A stretch of DNA of 55,468 nucleotides from Deltaproteobacteria bacterium (lineage in GTDB: Bacteria > Myxococcota_A > Polyangia > Haliangiales > SHYZ01). The first letter of the stretch is position 1; the number at the start of each line of letters is the position of its first letter. A program made the translations under genes and the position numbers. Where the stretch lies: contig JACQUZ010000114.1 in assembly GCA_016210055.1 (NCBI GenBank), positions 1 to 55,468 of the forward strand, read 5' to 3'. Under the pieces are notes generated by a model. It saw nothing but the letters and a program-made list of their open reading frames with translations. It was not told the DNA's origin and did not search any database. Positions 25,501 through 35,807 of the stretch are shown piece by piece.

Positions 25501-28037
25501 GCTTCTTCCCGGCCATCTCCGAGCTCGTCGGCACGCGAGGCGATGCGAGGCTCGTCCGCCTTCTCAAGGAGTGGATGGGGGTGCACTCGTTCGTCGCCGT
25601 CCAGGGCATCGCGGAGATGGCGCTGGTTCGTATCGTCGGTTCTCCTTCCGAACGCAAGACCAAGAGCCCGCTCACCTACGATCGGCTCCTTCGCCTCGAG
25701 GAGCGCGGATGGGGCCTGCTCCTCTCGCCAAGCGTGATCCGGGCCTTGCGGGCTCAGCCGGCCCTCGTCGCCAAGCCGCTCAAGGACGTCTCGACCCAAT
25801 ACGACAAGACCGTCGGGCTACCCGTGTCCATCATCGAAGGGCTAGCCGTCTCCCATGACCTCTTGCGCGCGTTCCTCGAAGACCAGCGCGCGGAAGCCTA
25901 CCTGGCATGCAAGGGGGGGGCGCTCTCGACGGCCCATGCCAACGTGCTCGCACGCGCGGGGAGCGTGACCCGTGAGCTTCTGGCCGTGGAAGCGCTCGCG
26001 CTCGAGCTCTACGAGGCGACGGTTTCTCAAGGTGCCGTCGCCTGGGCTGATTTCTGGGGCCGTGCCGCTTCCGACCTCCGCGCGGCCAAGGATCGTGCCT
26101 TCGCGGCGGCCCAAGCTTTTTCATCGTGCCAAAACCCCCTCGGCATCCCGGACCGCTACGTGCCCCTCTTCTTCCCGGAGGGCACGAACCAGAGGTACTT
26201 CGCGGCCTCCGACTACCTCCTCGAGCAGGCGCGGATCCTCGTGAACCTGGCCAGCAGCGGGGAAGCGGCAGCGCGCGCTGACTGGGTGCGCCAGCGCGAT
26301 TCCGCTTTTCAAGAGCAACAACAGGTGGATGGCGAAGGGGAGACGCCGCACGCAAGGGACGTCAAGTCCGCCGCCGCGCTCAAGGCCGCCGAGCTCTGCG
26401 GGCTCTCCACCACCACGGATATCTTGACCGAGTTCAGCCCGGGCAAGCTTACGCCCGAGAACTGCTTCGTCGAGGTCGGCTGGGACGGCTGCCAGTCGCC
26501 AAGCCGCCCAGGGCGCTGTTACCGAGGCGAGATCGGCGCGGCGATGGTCGCCATGATCGGCGCCGAAAAGGACGTCGAGCTTGCCCGCGCGACCTGGAGA
26601 AACGCCCAGGCGGAGTACGACCTGGTGGGTAGGCAGTGCGCCGAAAAGCAGGATTTCCTCCTGGAAACCATCGAGATGGTCCGCATGCACGACGCGCACA
26701 TGGAGGAGCTTCGGTTCCTCATGCACAGCGCTTCCTCGTGGTCCGCACACGTCACGTCCCTGACCTCGGGCATTTCGAGCGCGGTGCTCACCACGGGCAT
26801 GACGGTGGGGCTCGACATCGCGCGCGCCGAGGTCGACCAGGACATGAGGAACTTGGCCGACGCCTACGCGAGGGCCGAGAGCGCCTTCCAAGCCGAGCTA
26901 CAGGAGCGCCAGTACCTGGCAGAAATCAAGGACTGCTGGAACGAGGTGGACCGCCTCAAGATCGGGATCGACACGCAATACCAGCTCATCGATCGACGAA
27001 CGACCGACTTCGAACTGGCCCTCGTGCGCTTCGAGAACCACCAGCGCACGCTCCGCTACACGCTCGAGCACGCACGCGCCGAGGTAGAGCGTGAAAAGGG
27101 GCGCCAGTACGTGCCCATCGCCCACCATCACTGGCTCGAGGAGGAGCTCCTCCGGTTCCAACAGGAATTCGAGGCCGCCCGGCGCATGTCCTTCTTGGCG
27201 CTCTTGGCCATGGAGCATGACCTGCAGATGACCATCGCCGGACGGGACAAGATCCTTACGGCGAAGACGGTCGCGGAGCTCAGCGAGCTCGTCGGTCTCC
27301 CTGGGACCGTCATCGGGCCTACCGGTGGAAGTACGAGCCCTAACTCAGGTCGGCTCGGAAACATCGAGCGCCGAATCTACGGGAATCCACCAGGACCTTT
27401 GCCACACGTGCTCTCCCTAAGGAACGTCCTGCGCCTTGCGTCATCGAGCAAGCCGGGGGAGGCCTCGGGGCTCACGAAGTTCCGCCAGCTCCTCACATCG
27501 CACTCCCAGGCGGTGTACAGCGTGAAGACCGGGGAGTACCTGGGCCAGGGAATCCGCTTCACCCTCGACGGCGAGAACAGCGGCATCGCGGATCGCTGCG
27601 GAGAGCGCATCTGGAGCATCACCGCCTCGATCCAGAGTGAAGTCGAGCCGCCATCCAAGCACTCGGTTCTCACGCTCCAGAAGGATCGAACGTTCTCGAG
27701 TCGCTTCTGCAACATCACTACGGGGTATCCCAAGTACCAGACCGCCTCCACGCGGCCCGAGGCGAGGTTCTTCCTCCCCGACGGGGCGCGAAGCCATGAC
27801 CAGACCAGCGCGAAGACCTCGCTCACCGCTAGGTTCAATCTTGGGGAGGAGTTGCTCTATGGCCCTGTGGCGCAGAAGTCCGAGGAGCTCGCCCTCATGG
27901 GGCTCTATGGACAGTACCTCCTCATCTTCCCCGCGCAGTACCTAGGAAGCTATCCACTGGAGAAGGTCACGGACGTTCTGTTCAAGTTCGAGGCCCTCTC
28001 AGTCGCGAACAACGACGAAGGCGACGTCCAGAAGTAG
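22533..28037 (+). CDS. Giant lipoprotein with Tc-toxin A-like C-terminal half
   Basis: 1834 aa. Start at 22533 because GGAGGG is 8 nt upstream and the signal ends in a good lipobox (AFHLGC). Order: Cys-rich Dickkopf-like repeats (~40-180); beta-rich region; a TSP3 calcium module at ~365-401 (DSDGDGIDNAHDNCPL...); Cys-containing central region (~500-1050); alpha-helical region; long coiled-coil hairpin (~1330-1560) with a hydrophobic Gly/Ser/Thr tip at ~1398-1431; then a beta-rich C-terminus with blocks in the order seen at the end of TcA proteins, including a final 'YLG.YPLEKVTDVLFKFEALSV' like TcA's '..TISDVILHLRYTA'. It is 12 nt upstream of a TcB/TcC-like gene. Similarity to TcA is by pattern, not by a computed alignment. 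Confidence 0.65.
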   Translation: MNRACPTWPKGAMALAMGLTMAFHLGCTPEAPTDVGLTVAAIRAKDRPTLEALRQGSLKLKCPENECPLGSTCSGGWCKADCIWDTDCATGLACNAQGACENGPLGETTCVRDPSELAVGILSPCAADSDCLGAGTYCDEVFARCKYDCTSDNGCAAGTICDCSGHCVPKTGNATPPPKPRAIELAVSPVSLTLPAAPQSDTAAQRRVKLAITTRDPRFAQSSAFVPTVKVHAHVMRTTGTEPAAVQIGCAEDPTAQPSPFADRCTLSSWKFLDLGDGEYRAQGIVFVRRNPDVPASTSVSSVWELAFLSDDITGTSERVSVELEPIKTKPRDGIYGGSLYLGQRPSPQGGTATSGLAPGNGAQDSDGDGIDNAHDNCPLVPNLGQEDADGDDVGDACDGDTVNAGPSFSIPGLPPHSTSSSVPVTAWVIDDVVYIIDASGTVPPPGIIRVGSWPYEQDWFWFYDSRGQGRLSYRVSIKSDPPTFSADGRVTGQIEIWPLVPGSSAVWELELKRTGDLEVTTCGSCGPGTTCDTPSGICLPGSVPLPIPRPPRPLDRGGTRLWPEVQDDSEWLDQSLLQVYRALEKLGPSAFKSFAPYEGIGYTPTLPLGPILSRLSPFSSAFDVQPQPTLALSLPGASVPTYANIYTDQRTHDAGYDAVYDPAGLDLLFERGMFVPDLGIKLCEEYFQRVLDAHQDPDPTDRVVNEFIGLRESPMIGGSWIGNCPGRAPSPGALSGWRRPSFMPTPRTTCESIYDVHEICPLWSQDAWNGVAGVTPVRYSEQRTKYIPCTLETNLDLAKGRFISRGYDTSCQSLAKRALGGFGKWELGDKYGYDAPRWPEWMKWMADNCRATGTYLEQKPPGQAPSKHQEVYLCPLAESLLGPYREAAAADRMACLPPTGPGRIPSQIDSARALGAPLPVSEDPSCSTASGEKPPEVVNLFHLRDLSPNGAETQSRLFYSCVDDLERDPRSASSWTSYFARRSCVSPERFFPAISELVGTRGDARLVRLLKEWMGVHSFVAVQGIAEMALVRIVGSPSERKTKSPLTYDRLLRLEERGWGLLLSPSVIRALRAQPALVAKPLKDVSTQYDKTVGLPVSIIEGLAVSHDLLRAFLEDQRAEAYLACKGGALSTAHANVLARAGSVTRELLAVEALALELYEATVSQGAVAWADFWGRAASDLRAAKDRAFAAAQAFSSCQNPLGIPDRYVPLFFPEGTNQRYFAASDYLLEQARILVNLASSGEAAARADWVRQRDSAFQEQQQVDGEGETPHARDVKSAAALKAAELCGLSTTTDILTEFSPGKLTPENCFVEVGWDGCQSPSRPGRCYRGEIGAAMVAMIGAEKDVELARATWRNAQAEYDLVGRQCAEKQDFLLETIEMVRMHDAHMEELRFLMHSASSWSAHVTSLTSGISSAVLTTGMTVGLDIARAEVDQDMRNLADAYARAESAFQAELQERQYLAEIKDCWNEVDRLKIGIDTQYQLIDRRTTDFELALVRFENHQRTLRYTLEHARAEVEREKGRQYVPIAHHHWLEEELLRFQQEFEAARRMSFLALLAMEHDLQMTIAGRDKILTAKTVAELSELVGLPGTVIGPTGGSTSPNSGRLGNIERRIYGNPPGPLPHVLSLRNVLRLASSSKPGEASGLTKFRQLLTSHSQAVYSVKTGEYLGQGIRFTLDGENSGIADRCGERIWSITASIQSEVEPPSKHSVLTLQKDRTFSSRFCNITTGYPKYQTASTRPEARFFLPDGARSHDQTSAKTSLTARFNLGEELLYGPVAQKSEELALMGLYGQYLLIFPAQYLGSYPLEKVTDVLFKFEALSVANNDEGDVQK

Positions 28038-28049
28038 CGGAGGCTCACC

Positions 28050-31000
28050 ATGCCAAGCACCCGTCAATGTCCCCGGCTATTCGCCGGTCTTCTTCTCGCC
28101 GCGCTCCTCGTGCCTGCGGAAGCGGGAGCCGTCCGCCTGCCCCAGCCGGGCGCGGTCTCGGCCCAGACACTCAAGCTACCCAGCGGTCCTGGCTCGGTGC
28201 GCGGCCTCGCCGACGACCCCAACGTCAGCACGTTCACCGGCCAGATGGCCTACTCCATCCCCGTCCCGCTGCCTCAAGCGGGTTCGGGCCTCTCCCCGAC
28301 CCTGGCGCTCGCCTACTCAGGTAGCCTCGGGAACGGTCCCCTGGGGATGGCCTGGGACTTAAGCTTCCCGGCGATCCGCCGCTCCTTGCGCTTCGGAGTG
28401 CCCGCCTATTCGGACGCCGACGAGCTCGAGCTCGTGGGCGTCGAGCGTGGCGGGCGCCTGGTCCCCATCTCAACCGACGAGTACCGGGTCGAGGGGGAAG
28501 GCAACTGGATCAAGATCGTGCGATCCGGCAGCGGCTTCGTGGTGCACGACGGGAATGGCATCCGCATGACGCTCGGCGCAACGTCCAAGGGCCGCAAGGA
28601 AGAAGGCGGTCGCGTGGCCGCCTGGTACGCCGAGTCGATCGTGGACACCGCGGGCCATGAGGTCATTTTCGACTACCTCCACGCCGAAGGCGAGGTCTAC
28701 CTTGGGACCCTCCACTTCGGCCCCGATCAGGTGTTTCACGCCGAGCTGCAGTACGAGCTTAGGCCCGACCCGGTCACGAGCTTTCGCACGGGCTTCCGCG
28801 TGCGGACGGGCTTTCGCCTTAAGGAGCTTCGCGCGTACTCGTTCGGCTCGCTCTTTGGCCTGGTCCGCCTGGACTACGACGACCGGCATTCGCTGACGCG
28901 CCTTGCCAAGGTGACCCGCTTGGGTCGAGATGGCCTAACGGCCGCCCCGGTCACCACGTTCGAGTACGCCCGACCGCTGGCGCCCCAGAAAATCGAGCTT
29001 TCGGGCACGGACGGCTGGGCGCTCGGTGAGGCGGGCGTGAGCATCCTCGACGTGGACAGCGACGGAATCGGCGACCTGGTGAAGATGCACAACGGCGCTC
29101 ATCAATGGCGCAAGAACAGCCGAGGCACGTTCGGCCCGGTCCGATCGCTCACTGGCGCCGACGCCGCGGATCTCGATACGGCCCGTCTCCTGGACCTGGA
29201 TGGCGACGCCAAGCCCGAGCTGGCACGCTTCCTCGCGGGCGCATGGCACGCGTACCGGATGAGGAACGAACGCTGGGAGCCCGTGGGGAGCGGCGCGTTC
29301 CCGGGCACCACGGGCCTCCCGCTCCACGATCCGAGCGGAGCCACGGTGTTCATGGACGTCGACGGAGACAGCCGCATCGATCTCGTGCGCGCCTGGGGGA
29401 ACGGGGTCGCGCTCTTCAAGAATGGCGAAGGCGGGTTCGGTGCCCCGGTGGTCCTTGGGGCGATCGGGGGCGGGACCTCGGGTCCCACGCCGGGCGAGTG
29501 GGGCGTGCGGTTTCTCGACGTCAATGGCGATGGCTTGGATGACGTCGTGAGGCTGACCGACAACTTCATGAAGTACTACCTCGGCCGCGGCAACGGAACT
29601 TTCGAGGAGCAGTCGAGCCAGTCGTTTCCGTGGGACCCATCGGCCATCGACCAGGCGAACGTGCACCTCGCGGACGTGAGCCGCGACGGGCTCCTGGACC
29701 TCGTGCGAATCACTGGCGGCGAGGTGGCCCTCTACCCGGGCCGCGCCGGGGGAAGCTTCGCGACCTCACCCATCATCATCTCGCGCCCTCCCGACCTGGA
29801 TTCATCGGTGACGGTGTCCCTGGCCGACATGAACGGCAACGGGTCACTCGATCTCGTCTGGTCCACGACCGCGCGCATGGTCGCCATGGACTTGGCTGGG
29901 CCCACGACGGCCGGAATGCTGACCACCATCCACAACGGCCTTGGCAAGTCGGTGTCCGTCACGTACGAAGCTTCGAGCGCCCTCGCGATCGCCGATGAGG
30001 GCGCTGGCCGCGCGTGGGTGAACAAGCTGCCCACTTCGATCCCAGTCATCCAGGCGGTCTCGGTGGATCCGGGCAACCAGGAGCCGCTGCGCACGATCGG
30101 GTATCGCGTGCATGATGGGCTCTGGGACGCCGCAGAGCGGCGTTTCGCGGGATTCCTCGAAGGCACGACGATCTACCCCGCGGTGAAGGAGTGCATCGTC
30201 CTACCGGCGTGGTCATGGCTCCGCTCTGCACGTGAGGTCTGCTTCACGCGCTCGGGCGAGCGAGCTGAGACCACGCGCTACCACGCTGGCTTGGGGGGCC
30301 TGCGCGTGCTGCGAGGGAGGCCCGCGTGGACATTGGTCAAGGCCAACGGCCAGTATCATAGCCTCACCCAGTACACGTGGGACGCACTGCGGGTGGACAG
30401 CCTGCCCGACGTGCCACTCCTTCGCCGCCCCGCCCTCCGCGAGCGCCGTGTCATCCAGTACGAAGGCGTGAGCCTTCCCCTTCAGATCCTGACCACCTAT
30501 GGCCATGACGGCGAGGGGAACATCTCTGAGGAACACCAGCATGGCCGGCTCGATCTCGACGGCGACGAGGCGATCGTTCAGAGGACCCACGGCAAGGACA
30601 GCGCCACCTGGGTACGAGACCGGGTGTGCGAGGAGAAGCGTCTTGGGCCAGGGAACGTGCTCCTTTCGCACAATAGGACCTACTACGGGGACGACAAGAC
30701 CTCCCTGCCGCTCTGCACGATTGGCAAGGGGTGGAGGAGGCGCACCGAGGAGCTCCTCGCATACCAAGGCACGAGCCGCTGGGTGGTGAGCGAAACGACC
30801 GCCTACGACGCGAGCGGGAACCCCACCGAAGTCATGAAGACCGGCGTGACGCGCCGCCTCGACTACGACGACCGCCGTCTTCGCACCACACGGGAGACTG
30901 TCTTGCCAAGGCCACGGGAGACTGTCTTGCCGAGGCCACGGGAGACTGTCTTGCCGAGGCCACGGGAGACTGTCTTGCCGAGGCCAGGTGAGGCGCTCGC

Positions 31001-34000
31001 CTGGCAGCTTGAGTGGGACGACGTGCTCGGCCAGCCCTTGGTCCTCACGGATCCGAACGGGTCCACGACGGAGGCTCGCTACGACGCGCTCGGCCGCGTG
31101 TATTCGGTCGCGCGGGACGGTAGACCGCCGCACCTGCACTACCGCTATGAGTGGGCGGGCCCCATGCCGCGCACCATCACCTATGAATTCGATGGTCCAC
31201 CCGAGGAGCTGGGCCCGCTGCCGTGGGACAGCCGGCCGCAGAGCGGCGCCATCGGTCCGGACCTTGACGTCGACGGGATCTCCAACGAGGACGACGTCGA
31301 CGTGGACGGCGATTGGATGGACAACCAAAAGGACAACTGTCCGCTCGTGTTCAATCCCGACCAGCGCGACACCGACGGGGACAACGTCGGCGACGCGTGC
31401 GACGACGAGACCAAGTGGACACCCCAAAGCCGCTGGCGCAAGAGCGTCACGGCCACCAACGGGGCGGGTGAACCGGTCTTCAGTGCCACCCAGCTCGACG
31501 AGGGGACGTGGATCGTCGAGAGCTGGCAGCGTCGGGACGCGCGCGGTCGAGCCTCCATGGTCGCCGAGCCTTTCTATGCCCATGCGGCCGAGGTGCCCAC
31601 GGCGCCCTCGCGCGAAGCCGCCTGGCGCATGAGGCTCTTTGACGCGCTGGATCGACTCAGGAGCGAGACCCTCCCGACCGGTGGCCAAAGGACCTTCGAG
31701 TACACCAGCGAGTCGCGCACGGCCACGGTCAAGGGGCAGGCGCCCATCACGGTCACCCTCGATGGCCAATCGAGGATCATGGCCACCTCGCGAAATGCGA
31801 GCGGCCAAGCAGAGCGGGTCGATGTGACCCATGATGGCATCGGCCGGATCACGAGCGCGCGTCTTCAGGGTGGCGCGGTGACGCACGAGTTTCACTACGA
31901 CACCCTCGGGCGCTTGCGCTCGGCCGTAGACCCCGACATGGGCCTTCGGGTCATGGATTACGACGACTTTGGACGCATGACCCGAAGCTCGAACGCGCTG
32001 GGTCAAGCTGTCGATGCGTCGTACGATGGAGCGGGGCGCTTGACCGAGATCCGCACCAGCGACGGCGCTCGCCACGTCTATCATTACGATCTCCCAAAGC
32101 CTGGGATCAGCGCGGCGCGCACGCTCGGGCAAGTCGCGTGGATCGAAGAGCCCACGGGCGAAGTGCACTTCAGCTATGGCCCCGCCGGCACCGCCGACTG
32201 GATAAGACGCACCGTGGACGGCAAGGTCATGGAGGAACGGAGCCGCTTTGCGGCGTCGGGGCTGCCGCTCGGCGTCGCGTTCGACGACGGCTTGGCCTAC
32301 GACCACGGCTACGATGGCGCCGGCAGGTTGGTGCGCCTCGGCACCTACTGGCGTGCCCTCTCCTTGGACGCCGGCGGCCGCGCGATGGAGGAGCTCTTTG
32401 GCAACGGGACCAAGGGTATCTACCAGCGAGACGCGGTTGGGCAGGTGAGCAGCTTGACCGTGCGCTCGGGGCTCGACGTTCTTCTCGATCTGGCCATCGC
32501 CCGCAATGACTACGGAGTCATTTCATCCGTCGAGGATCGTGACGGCGTTGGCCTCTCGCACGACGCCAGCTTTCGCTACGACGCCGCGGCGCGCCTCACG
32601 CAGGCGATCCTCGGCAAGGGGACTTCGGCCTTCGAGTTCAACTATGACTATGACGGCCTGGAGAACATGGTGCGAAGGGAGTCCCTGGGGCCCAAGTCTC
32701 TCGGCATCCTGACCGGATCGTACCGCTACGGCGAGGACGGGGCGGGCCCGAGACAGGTTACCTCGGTGCTCTCGGACGAAGGGGGCCTAACCCAGTTCCG
32801 ATACGACGCGGCCGGCCGGCAGGTGGGGCAAGGGAGCGCAGAGCTTTCCTTCAATGCCCTTGATCAGCTGGTGCAAGTGCAAGGCGTGGGCCCGGGTGCA
32901 AGCGCAACGATCGAGTATCGGTACGGCTTCGACGGGGTACGCACCCTCGCGAGGGACACCGCCTTTACGCAGGTCTGGTTCTCGCGCGACGTGACGGAAC
33001 GAAATGGCCAGCGCGATTACACCCTCCGCGTCGGTGACCGCATTGTCGCCCGCGTGACGCGGCCTAGCGGTGTTGTGCTGTACTTCCACCAAGGGGTAGC
33101 GGCGGGCCCGGCGCTCCTTTCACGGGACGACGGCTCCCTGGCCGAGGAACGGCGCTTCGAGCCCTTTGGGCAACCGATCGATGCCCAGCGCGGGCCCGGC
33201 GGCTCCGGGACGGTGGACCTCTTGGCCGAGCCGCACAACAACCTCAACCAGCCCGCGGATCCAACGACCGGGTGGTCGTACCACGGGGCAAGGTGGATGG
33301 CGCCCGAGACCGCCCGGTGGCTCGCCCCAGATCCGCCCGTCAAGGCACCGAACCCACGCCTGCTCGGCTCCCCCGGAGCGCTTCATCCCTACCAGTACGC
33401 ATTGCAGAACCCCATTCTTTTCTGGGATCCCGACGGAAACCAGGCGCAGGCTGGCGTGGCCGCGGCGCCCCCTTCGCCCATCGCGCTCGAGCTCGCCCGT
33501 GACGCCGCCAAGGCGGTCTCGCGTCTCGTCGTCGGAGCCGGCGAGGCGGCGCTCGGTGCGGCGGTGGTCGTGCTCACGTCCGGAATGGTCTTTGGTTCCG
33601 ACACGGTGCCCAAGGCCATGCCCATCTCCGGCCCGCGCACCAGAGACCGCGTGGACCCCATCACGCTCGCCAAGGACTTGGTCATCCCGTGCAACAAGCC
33701 CTGGTCGGCGGATATCGAGAGGCACCACACCATCCCGGTGGAGCTCATGTGGCAGATGACGGCGCGCGGCATGATGTCGTCGTCCACCTTGGGCACCCTC
33801 GAGAACCCGAGCCGACGTGACGTGCTTCGCGTGGACCAAGTGACCCACCGGGCCCTGCATGCCGGCTTGAGTGTTGAGCTCATGCTCAAGTACGAAGGGC
33901 TGCGCATGACTCTCGGGCCCCAGACGGGGGCGGACTGGAACCGCTATCTCGATACCGTGGTCAAGGAGAACAACGGGTTCATAACGAAGGCACGGGATCA

Positions 34001-34154
34001 GGTCCTCACCGACTTGGCCGGCTACTACCTTGTCATCGACCTGCTCTTCAACGTGGAGGGGTCGGTGTGCGAGGGGAAGATGTCCAAGGTCTACCCGAAA
34101 TTCGAAAGCGATGCGGGGAAGATCCTGCGGGATCCGGTGGTGGGGGAGAAGTGA
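28050..34154 (+). CDS. TcB/TcC-like SpvB-RHS protein with C-terminal HNH-type toxin domain
   Basis: 2034 aa. A Sec signal peptide is at 1-27. An SpvB-type domain follows ([52 protein letters not shown]), then FG-GAP/VCBS motifs ([39 protein letters not shown]), a TcdB-middle-like region ([19 protein letters not shown]...RFAGFLEG), RHS/YD repeats (~900-1700) interrupted by a TSP3 module (~1071-1120), and the canonical RHS core end RWLAPDPP...[18 protein letters not shown] at ~1793. The last ~240 residues include [14 protein letters not shown] (H1892/H1893) and THRALHAG, like beta-beta-alpha-metal nucleases. No immunity gene follows on this strand. TcB and TcC are one exported chain here. Confidence 0.85.
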   Translation: MPSTRQCPRLFAGLLLAALLVPAEAGAVRLPQPGAVSAQTLKLPSGPGSVRGLADDPNVSTFTGQMAYSIPVPLPQAGSGLSPTLALAYSGSLGNGPLGMAWDLSFPAIRRSLRFGVPAYSDADELELVGVERGGRLVPISTDEYRVEGEGNWIKIVRSGSGFVVHDGNGIRMTLGATSKGRKEEGGRVAAWYAESIVDTAGHEVIFDYLHAEGEVYLGTLHFGPDQVFHAELQYELRPDPVTSFRTGFRVRTGFRLKELRAYSFGSLFGLVRLDYDDRHSLTRLAKVTRLGRDGLTAAPVTTFEYARPLAPQKIELSGTDGWALGEAGVSILDVDSDGIGDLVKMHNGAHQWRKNSRGTFGPVRSLTGADAADLDTARLLDLDGDAKPELARFLAGAWHAYRMRNERWEPVGSGAFPGTTGLPLHDPSGATVFMDVDGDSRIDLVRAWGNGVALFKNGEGGFGAPVVLGAIGGGTSGPTPGEWGVRFLDVNGDGLDDVVRLTDNFMKYYLGRGNGTFEEQSSQSFPWDPSAIDQANVHLADVSRDGLLDLVRITGGEVALYPGRAGGSFATSPIIISRPPDLDSSVTVSLADMNGNGSLDLVWSTTARMVAMDLAGPTTAGMLTTIHNGLGKSVSVTYEASSALAIADEGAGRAWVNKLPTSIPVIQAVSVDPGNQEPLRTIGYRVHDGLWDAAERRFAGFLEGTTIYPAVKECIVLPAWSWLRSAREVCFTRSGERAETTRYHAGLGGLRVLRGRPAWTLVKANGQYHSLTQYTWDALRVDSLPDVPLLRRPALRERRVIQYEGVSLPLQILTTYGHDGEGNISEEHQHGRLDLDGDEAIVQRTHGKDSATWVRDRVCEEKRLGPGNVLLSHNRTYYGDDKTSLPLCTIGKGWRRRTEELLAYQGTSRWVVSETTAYDASGNPTEVMKTGVTRRLDYDDRRLRTTRETVLPRPRETVLPRPRETVLPRPRETVLPRPGEALAWQLEWDDVLGQPLVLTDPNGSTTEARYDALGRVYSVARDGRPPHLHYRYEWAGPMPRTITYEFDGPPEELGPLPWDSRPQSGAIGPDLDVDGISNEDDVDVDGDWMDNQKDNCPLVFNPDQRDTDGDNVGDACDDETKWTPQSRWRKSVTATNGAGEPVFSATQLDEGTWIVESWQRRDARGRASMVAEPFYAHAAEVPTAPSREAAWRMRLFDALDRLRSETLPTGGQRTFEYTSESRTATVKGQAPITVTLDGQSRIMATSRNASGQAERVDVTHDGIGRITSARLQGGAVTHEFHYDTLGRLRSAVDPDMGLRVMDYDDFGRMTRSSNALGQAVDASYDGAGRLTEIRTSDGARHVYHYDLPKPGISAARTLGQVAWIEEPTGEVHFSYGPAGTADWIRRTVDGKVMEERSRFAASGLPLGVAFDDGLAYDHGYDGAGRLVRLGTYWRALSLDAGGRAMEELFGNGTKGIYQRDAVGQVSSLTVRSGLDVLLDLAIARNDYGVISSVEDRDGVGLSHDASFRYDAAARLTQAILGKGTSAFEFNYDYDGLENMVRRESLGPKSLGILTGSYRYGEDGAGPRQVTSVLSDEGGLTQFRYDAAGRQVGQGSAELSFNALDQLVQVQGVGPGASATIEYRYGFDGVRTLARDTAFTQVWFSRDVTERNGQRDYTLRVGDRIVARVTRPSGVVLYFHQGVAAGPALLSRDDGSLAEERRFEPFGQPIDAQRGPGGSGTVDLLAEPHNNLNQPADPTTGWSYHGARWMAPETARWLAPDPPVKAPNPRLLGSPGALHPYQYALQNPILFWDPDGNQAQAGVAAAPPSPIALELARDAAKAVSRLVVGAGEAALGAAVVVLTSGMVFGSDTVPKAMPISGPRTRDRVDPITLAKDLVIPCNKPWSADIERHHTIPVELMWQMTARGMMSSSTLGTLENPSRRDVLRVDQVTHRALHAGLSVELMLKYEGLRMTLGPQTGADWNRYLDTVVKENNGFITKARDQVLTDLAGYYLVIDLLFNVEGSVCEGKMSKVYPKFESDAGKILRDPVVGEK
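30889..30984 (+). repeat. Four tandem 24-bp repeats inside the RHS gene
   Basis: Four copies of a 24-bp unit (CACGGGAGACTGTCTTGCCR AGGC written in two parts) encode four RETVLPRP octapeptides at about residues 947-978. Copies 2-4 are identical and copy 1 differs at one base, so the array is recent or homogenised. It lies between YD repeats and keeps frame. Confidence 0.9.
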
Positions 34155-34184
34155 AGGGGAGTTCCCGGACGCACGTGGCTCTCG

Positions 34185-35807
34185 TCAACGGGCTGGCGCC
34201 GCCTTGGGCTCATTCGAACCTCGGAGCACCCGCGTGGATCTCCATCTTCGGGCGAGCAGGGATACGAAGGACAGGTACACCAAGACGGCTACGGAGCCTC
34301 TCGGCTCCCCTTGCCCGCCAACCCTGCAGCCACAGGCCCCGGAGACCTCCTGGTCGGTGGCGGTGGAGCCGTCGGGGCTGGCCTTGCCGTCTCCCGCAAG
34401 GCCGGCATCCAGGTTGCCGCTTGGCGCGTCGTTGGGAGCCGCGGCATCCGCGGTGACCGCTGCGTCCGCCGTTGCCGCAGCGTCGACCACGCCGCCGTCG
34501 GGAACCGGCTCGGCCTGGCCGTACTCGAACGCACCGATGTCCGGGGCGCCAACCTGGGGACGGTTCACCGCCCCCACTTCGATACGGCGAAGCGGTGGGT
34601 GGAAAAGCGGCCGGCCGAGGGGCCTGGGGAACGGGAATCCCTCCGGGCTCGCAGTCTCTGCGAGCGCGCCATCGACGAGCGGGCTCTGTACCGCAGGGCG
34701 CGGGTCCGGCGCCTGCGCATCGACGAACAGCGGATCATTTCCGCTCGCGGTGCTGGCAAGCCCAGGCGGAATATCCGTCGAGCCCGCTGGGAGCCAGTTG
34801 TGACTTCCCGCGATGACCTCGCGGCCACTCGACCACGAGGCCTCGGCAGTTCGGGTGACCGAAACGCCACCGCCACCCAGCCGAACCATGACGTTGTTGT
34901 GCGCCTCAAGGCTTTCGATACCGTCGAAGATGCGGAACACCGATCGGGCTTGGGGCCCGAGGAGAAACGTGTTGTTCACGAAACGATAGCGCCCATTGGT
35001 TTCGCCCGTGCCATCGCCTCCGACCCTAGTTGAATAGAAGGTACCCCGGGAATAGATGACGTTTCCAACGACATCCGAGTCCTCCCGTGCCAGGCCGGGG
35101 TCCTGTCCATCAGGCCCGATAAGCTCGAGCTCGTGGCAGAAGGCGCCCTCAATCCAGTTGTAATAGATCTCGTTCCGTTCGGCGCGGGACTTGACGTTGT
35201 TGCCGCCGTTGCCGTCATGGACATAGCAAAACTGCATGCGAAAGACGGCACCCGGATGGGTCGATTCGTCAGTGGCCATGTAGATCTGGTGCCGCCGGTC
35301 GCCCGAACCACAGCGGTAGACCTCGACATGGTCCAGGGTAAGGGAGCCAGACTCCGTATCGGCGCCGAGAATACCGTGGGCGGGACAATCGTGGACGACG
35401 CTGTCAAGAAGGGTGATGTCGTGTCCGTGATGGTAGAAGCAGCGCGACGTGCCGCCGGTAAGCTCGAGCCCTTCGAGGACGTAGTGGTCGGCGTAGACCT
35501 CGATGGTGTTGGTTCCGCCAGACAGGATCGGCCGGGCGCCATCATTGCGCACGCCGCGAACGATTATGGGTTGCGCAGCCGACCCCGCGCGGCGAAACAC
35601 GACGCCGCCGGGATAAGTGGTCCCACCCTGGAGAAGGACGAGGTCTCCGGGCTGGAGCAACGTTGCCACGGTGGAGAGATCAGCATGCGGCCTACCCGGC
35701 CCGACCTCATAGGTGGCAGCCTGCGCCACCCGCGCCGAGGCAGCAGCAAGAGCAGCGACAAGCACGGCGACAAGCACGGCGACACCTTGAACGATCTTGC
35801 GCCTCAT
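34185..35807 (-). CDS. Secreted right-handed beta-helix protein with MYXO-CTERM-like tail
   Basis: 540 aa. A signal peptide (VAVLVAVLVAALAAASARVAQA) is followed by a parallel beta-helix: an entry segment TYEVGPGRPHADLSTVATLLQPGDLVLLQGGTTY typical of polysaccharide-lyase-like proteins, then repeated short strands with NxxI/V turns (YVLEGLELTGGT; ITLLDSVVHDC; LTLDHVEVYRC; DVVGNVIYSRG; YRFVNNTFLLG). A Pro/Asp/Ala linker leads to GACGCRVGGQGEPRG, a hydrophobic stretch and RRWRSTR, a MYXO-CTERM-like sorting signal. It is the second gene of a two-gene operon (ATGA overlap). It may bind or cleave polysaccharide; no catalytic residues assigned. Confidence 0.8.
   Translation of the reverse strand: MRRKIVQGVAVLVAVLVAALAAASARVAQAATYEVGPGRPHADLSTVATLLQPGDLVLLQGGTTYPGGVVFRRAGSAAQPIIVRGVRNDGARPILSGGTNTIEVYADHYVLEGLELTGGTSRCFYHHGHDITLLDSVVHDCPAHGILGADTESGSLTLDHVEVYRCGSGDRRHQIYMATDESTHPGAVFRMQFCYVHDGNGGNNVKSRAERNEIYYNWIEGAFCHELELIGPDGQDPGLAREDSDVVGNVIYSRGTFYSTRVGGDGTGETNGRYRFVNNTFLLGPQARSVFRIFDGIESLEAHNNVMVRLGGGGVSVTRTAEASWSSGREVIAGSHNWLPAGSTDIPPGLASTASGNDPLFVDAQAPDPRPAVQSPLVDGALAETASPEGFPFPRPLGRPLFHPPLRRIEVGAVNRPQVGAPDIGAFEYGQAEPVPDGGVVDAAATADAAVTADAAAPNDAPSGNLDAGLAGDGKASPDGSTATDQEVSGACGCRVGGQGEPRGSVAVLVYLSFVSLLARRWRSTRVLRGSNEPKAAPAR
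35755..35784 (-). repeat. 12-bp tandem repeat in the signal-peptide coding region
   Basis: Two and a half copies of GCGACAAGCACG (plus strand) encode the repeated AVLV in the hydrophobic core of the beta-helix protein's signal peptide. Confidence 0.7.

Noticed and set aside
30213..32306. 697-codon minus-strand open frame inside the RHS gene
   Set aside because: It is the antisense of the SpvB-RHS protein; long antisense frames are expected in GC-rich coding DNA. It has no start signal and no recognisable domain.
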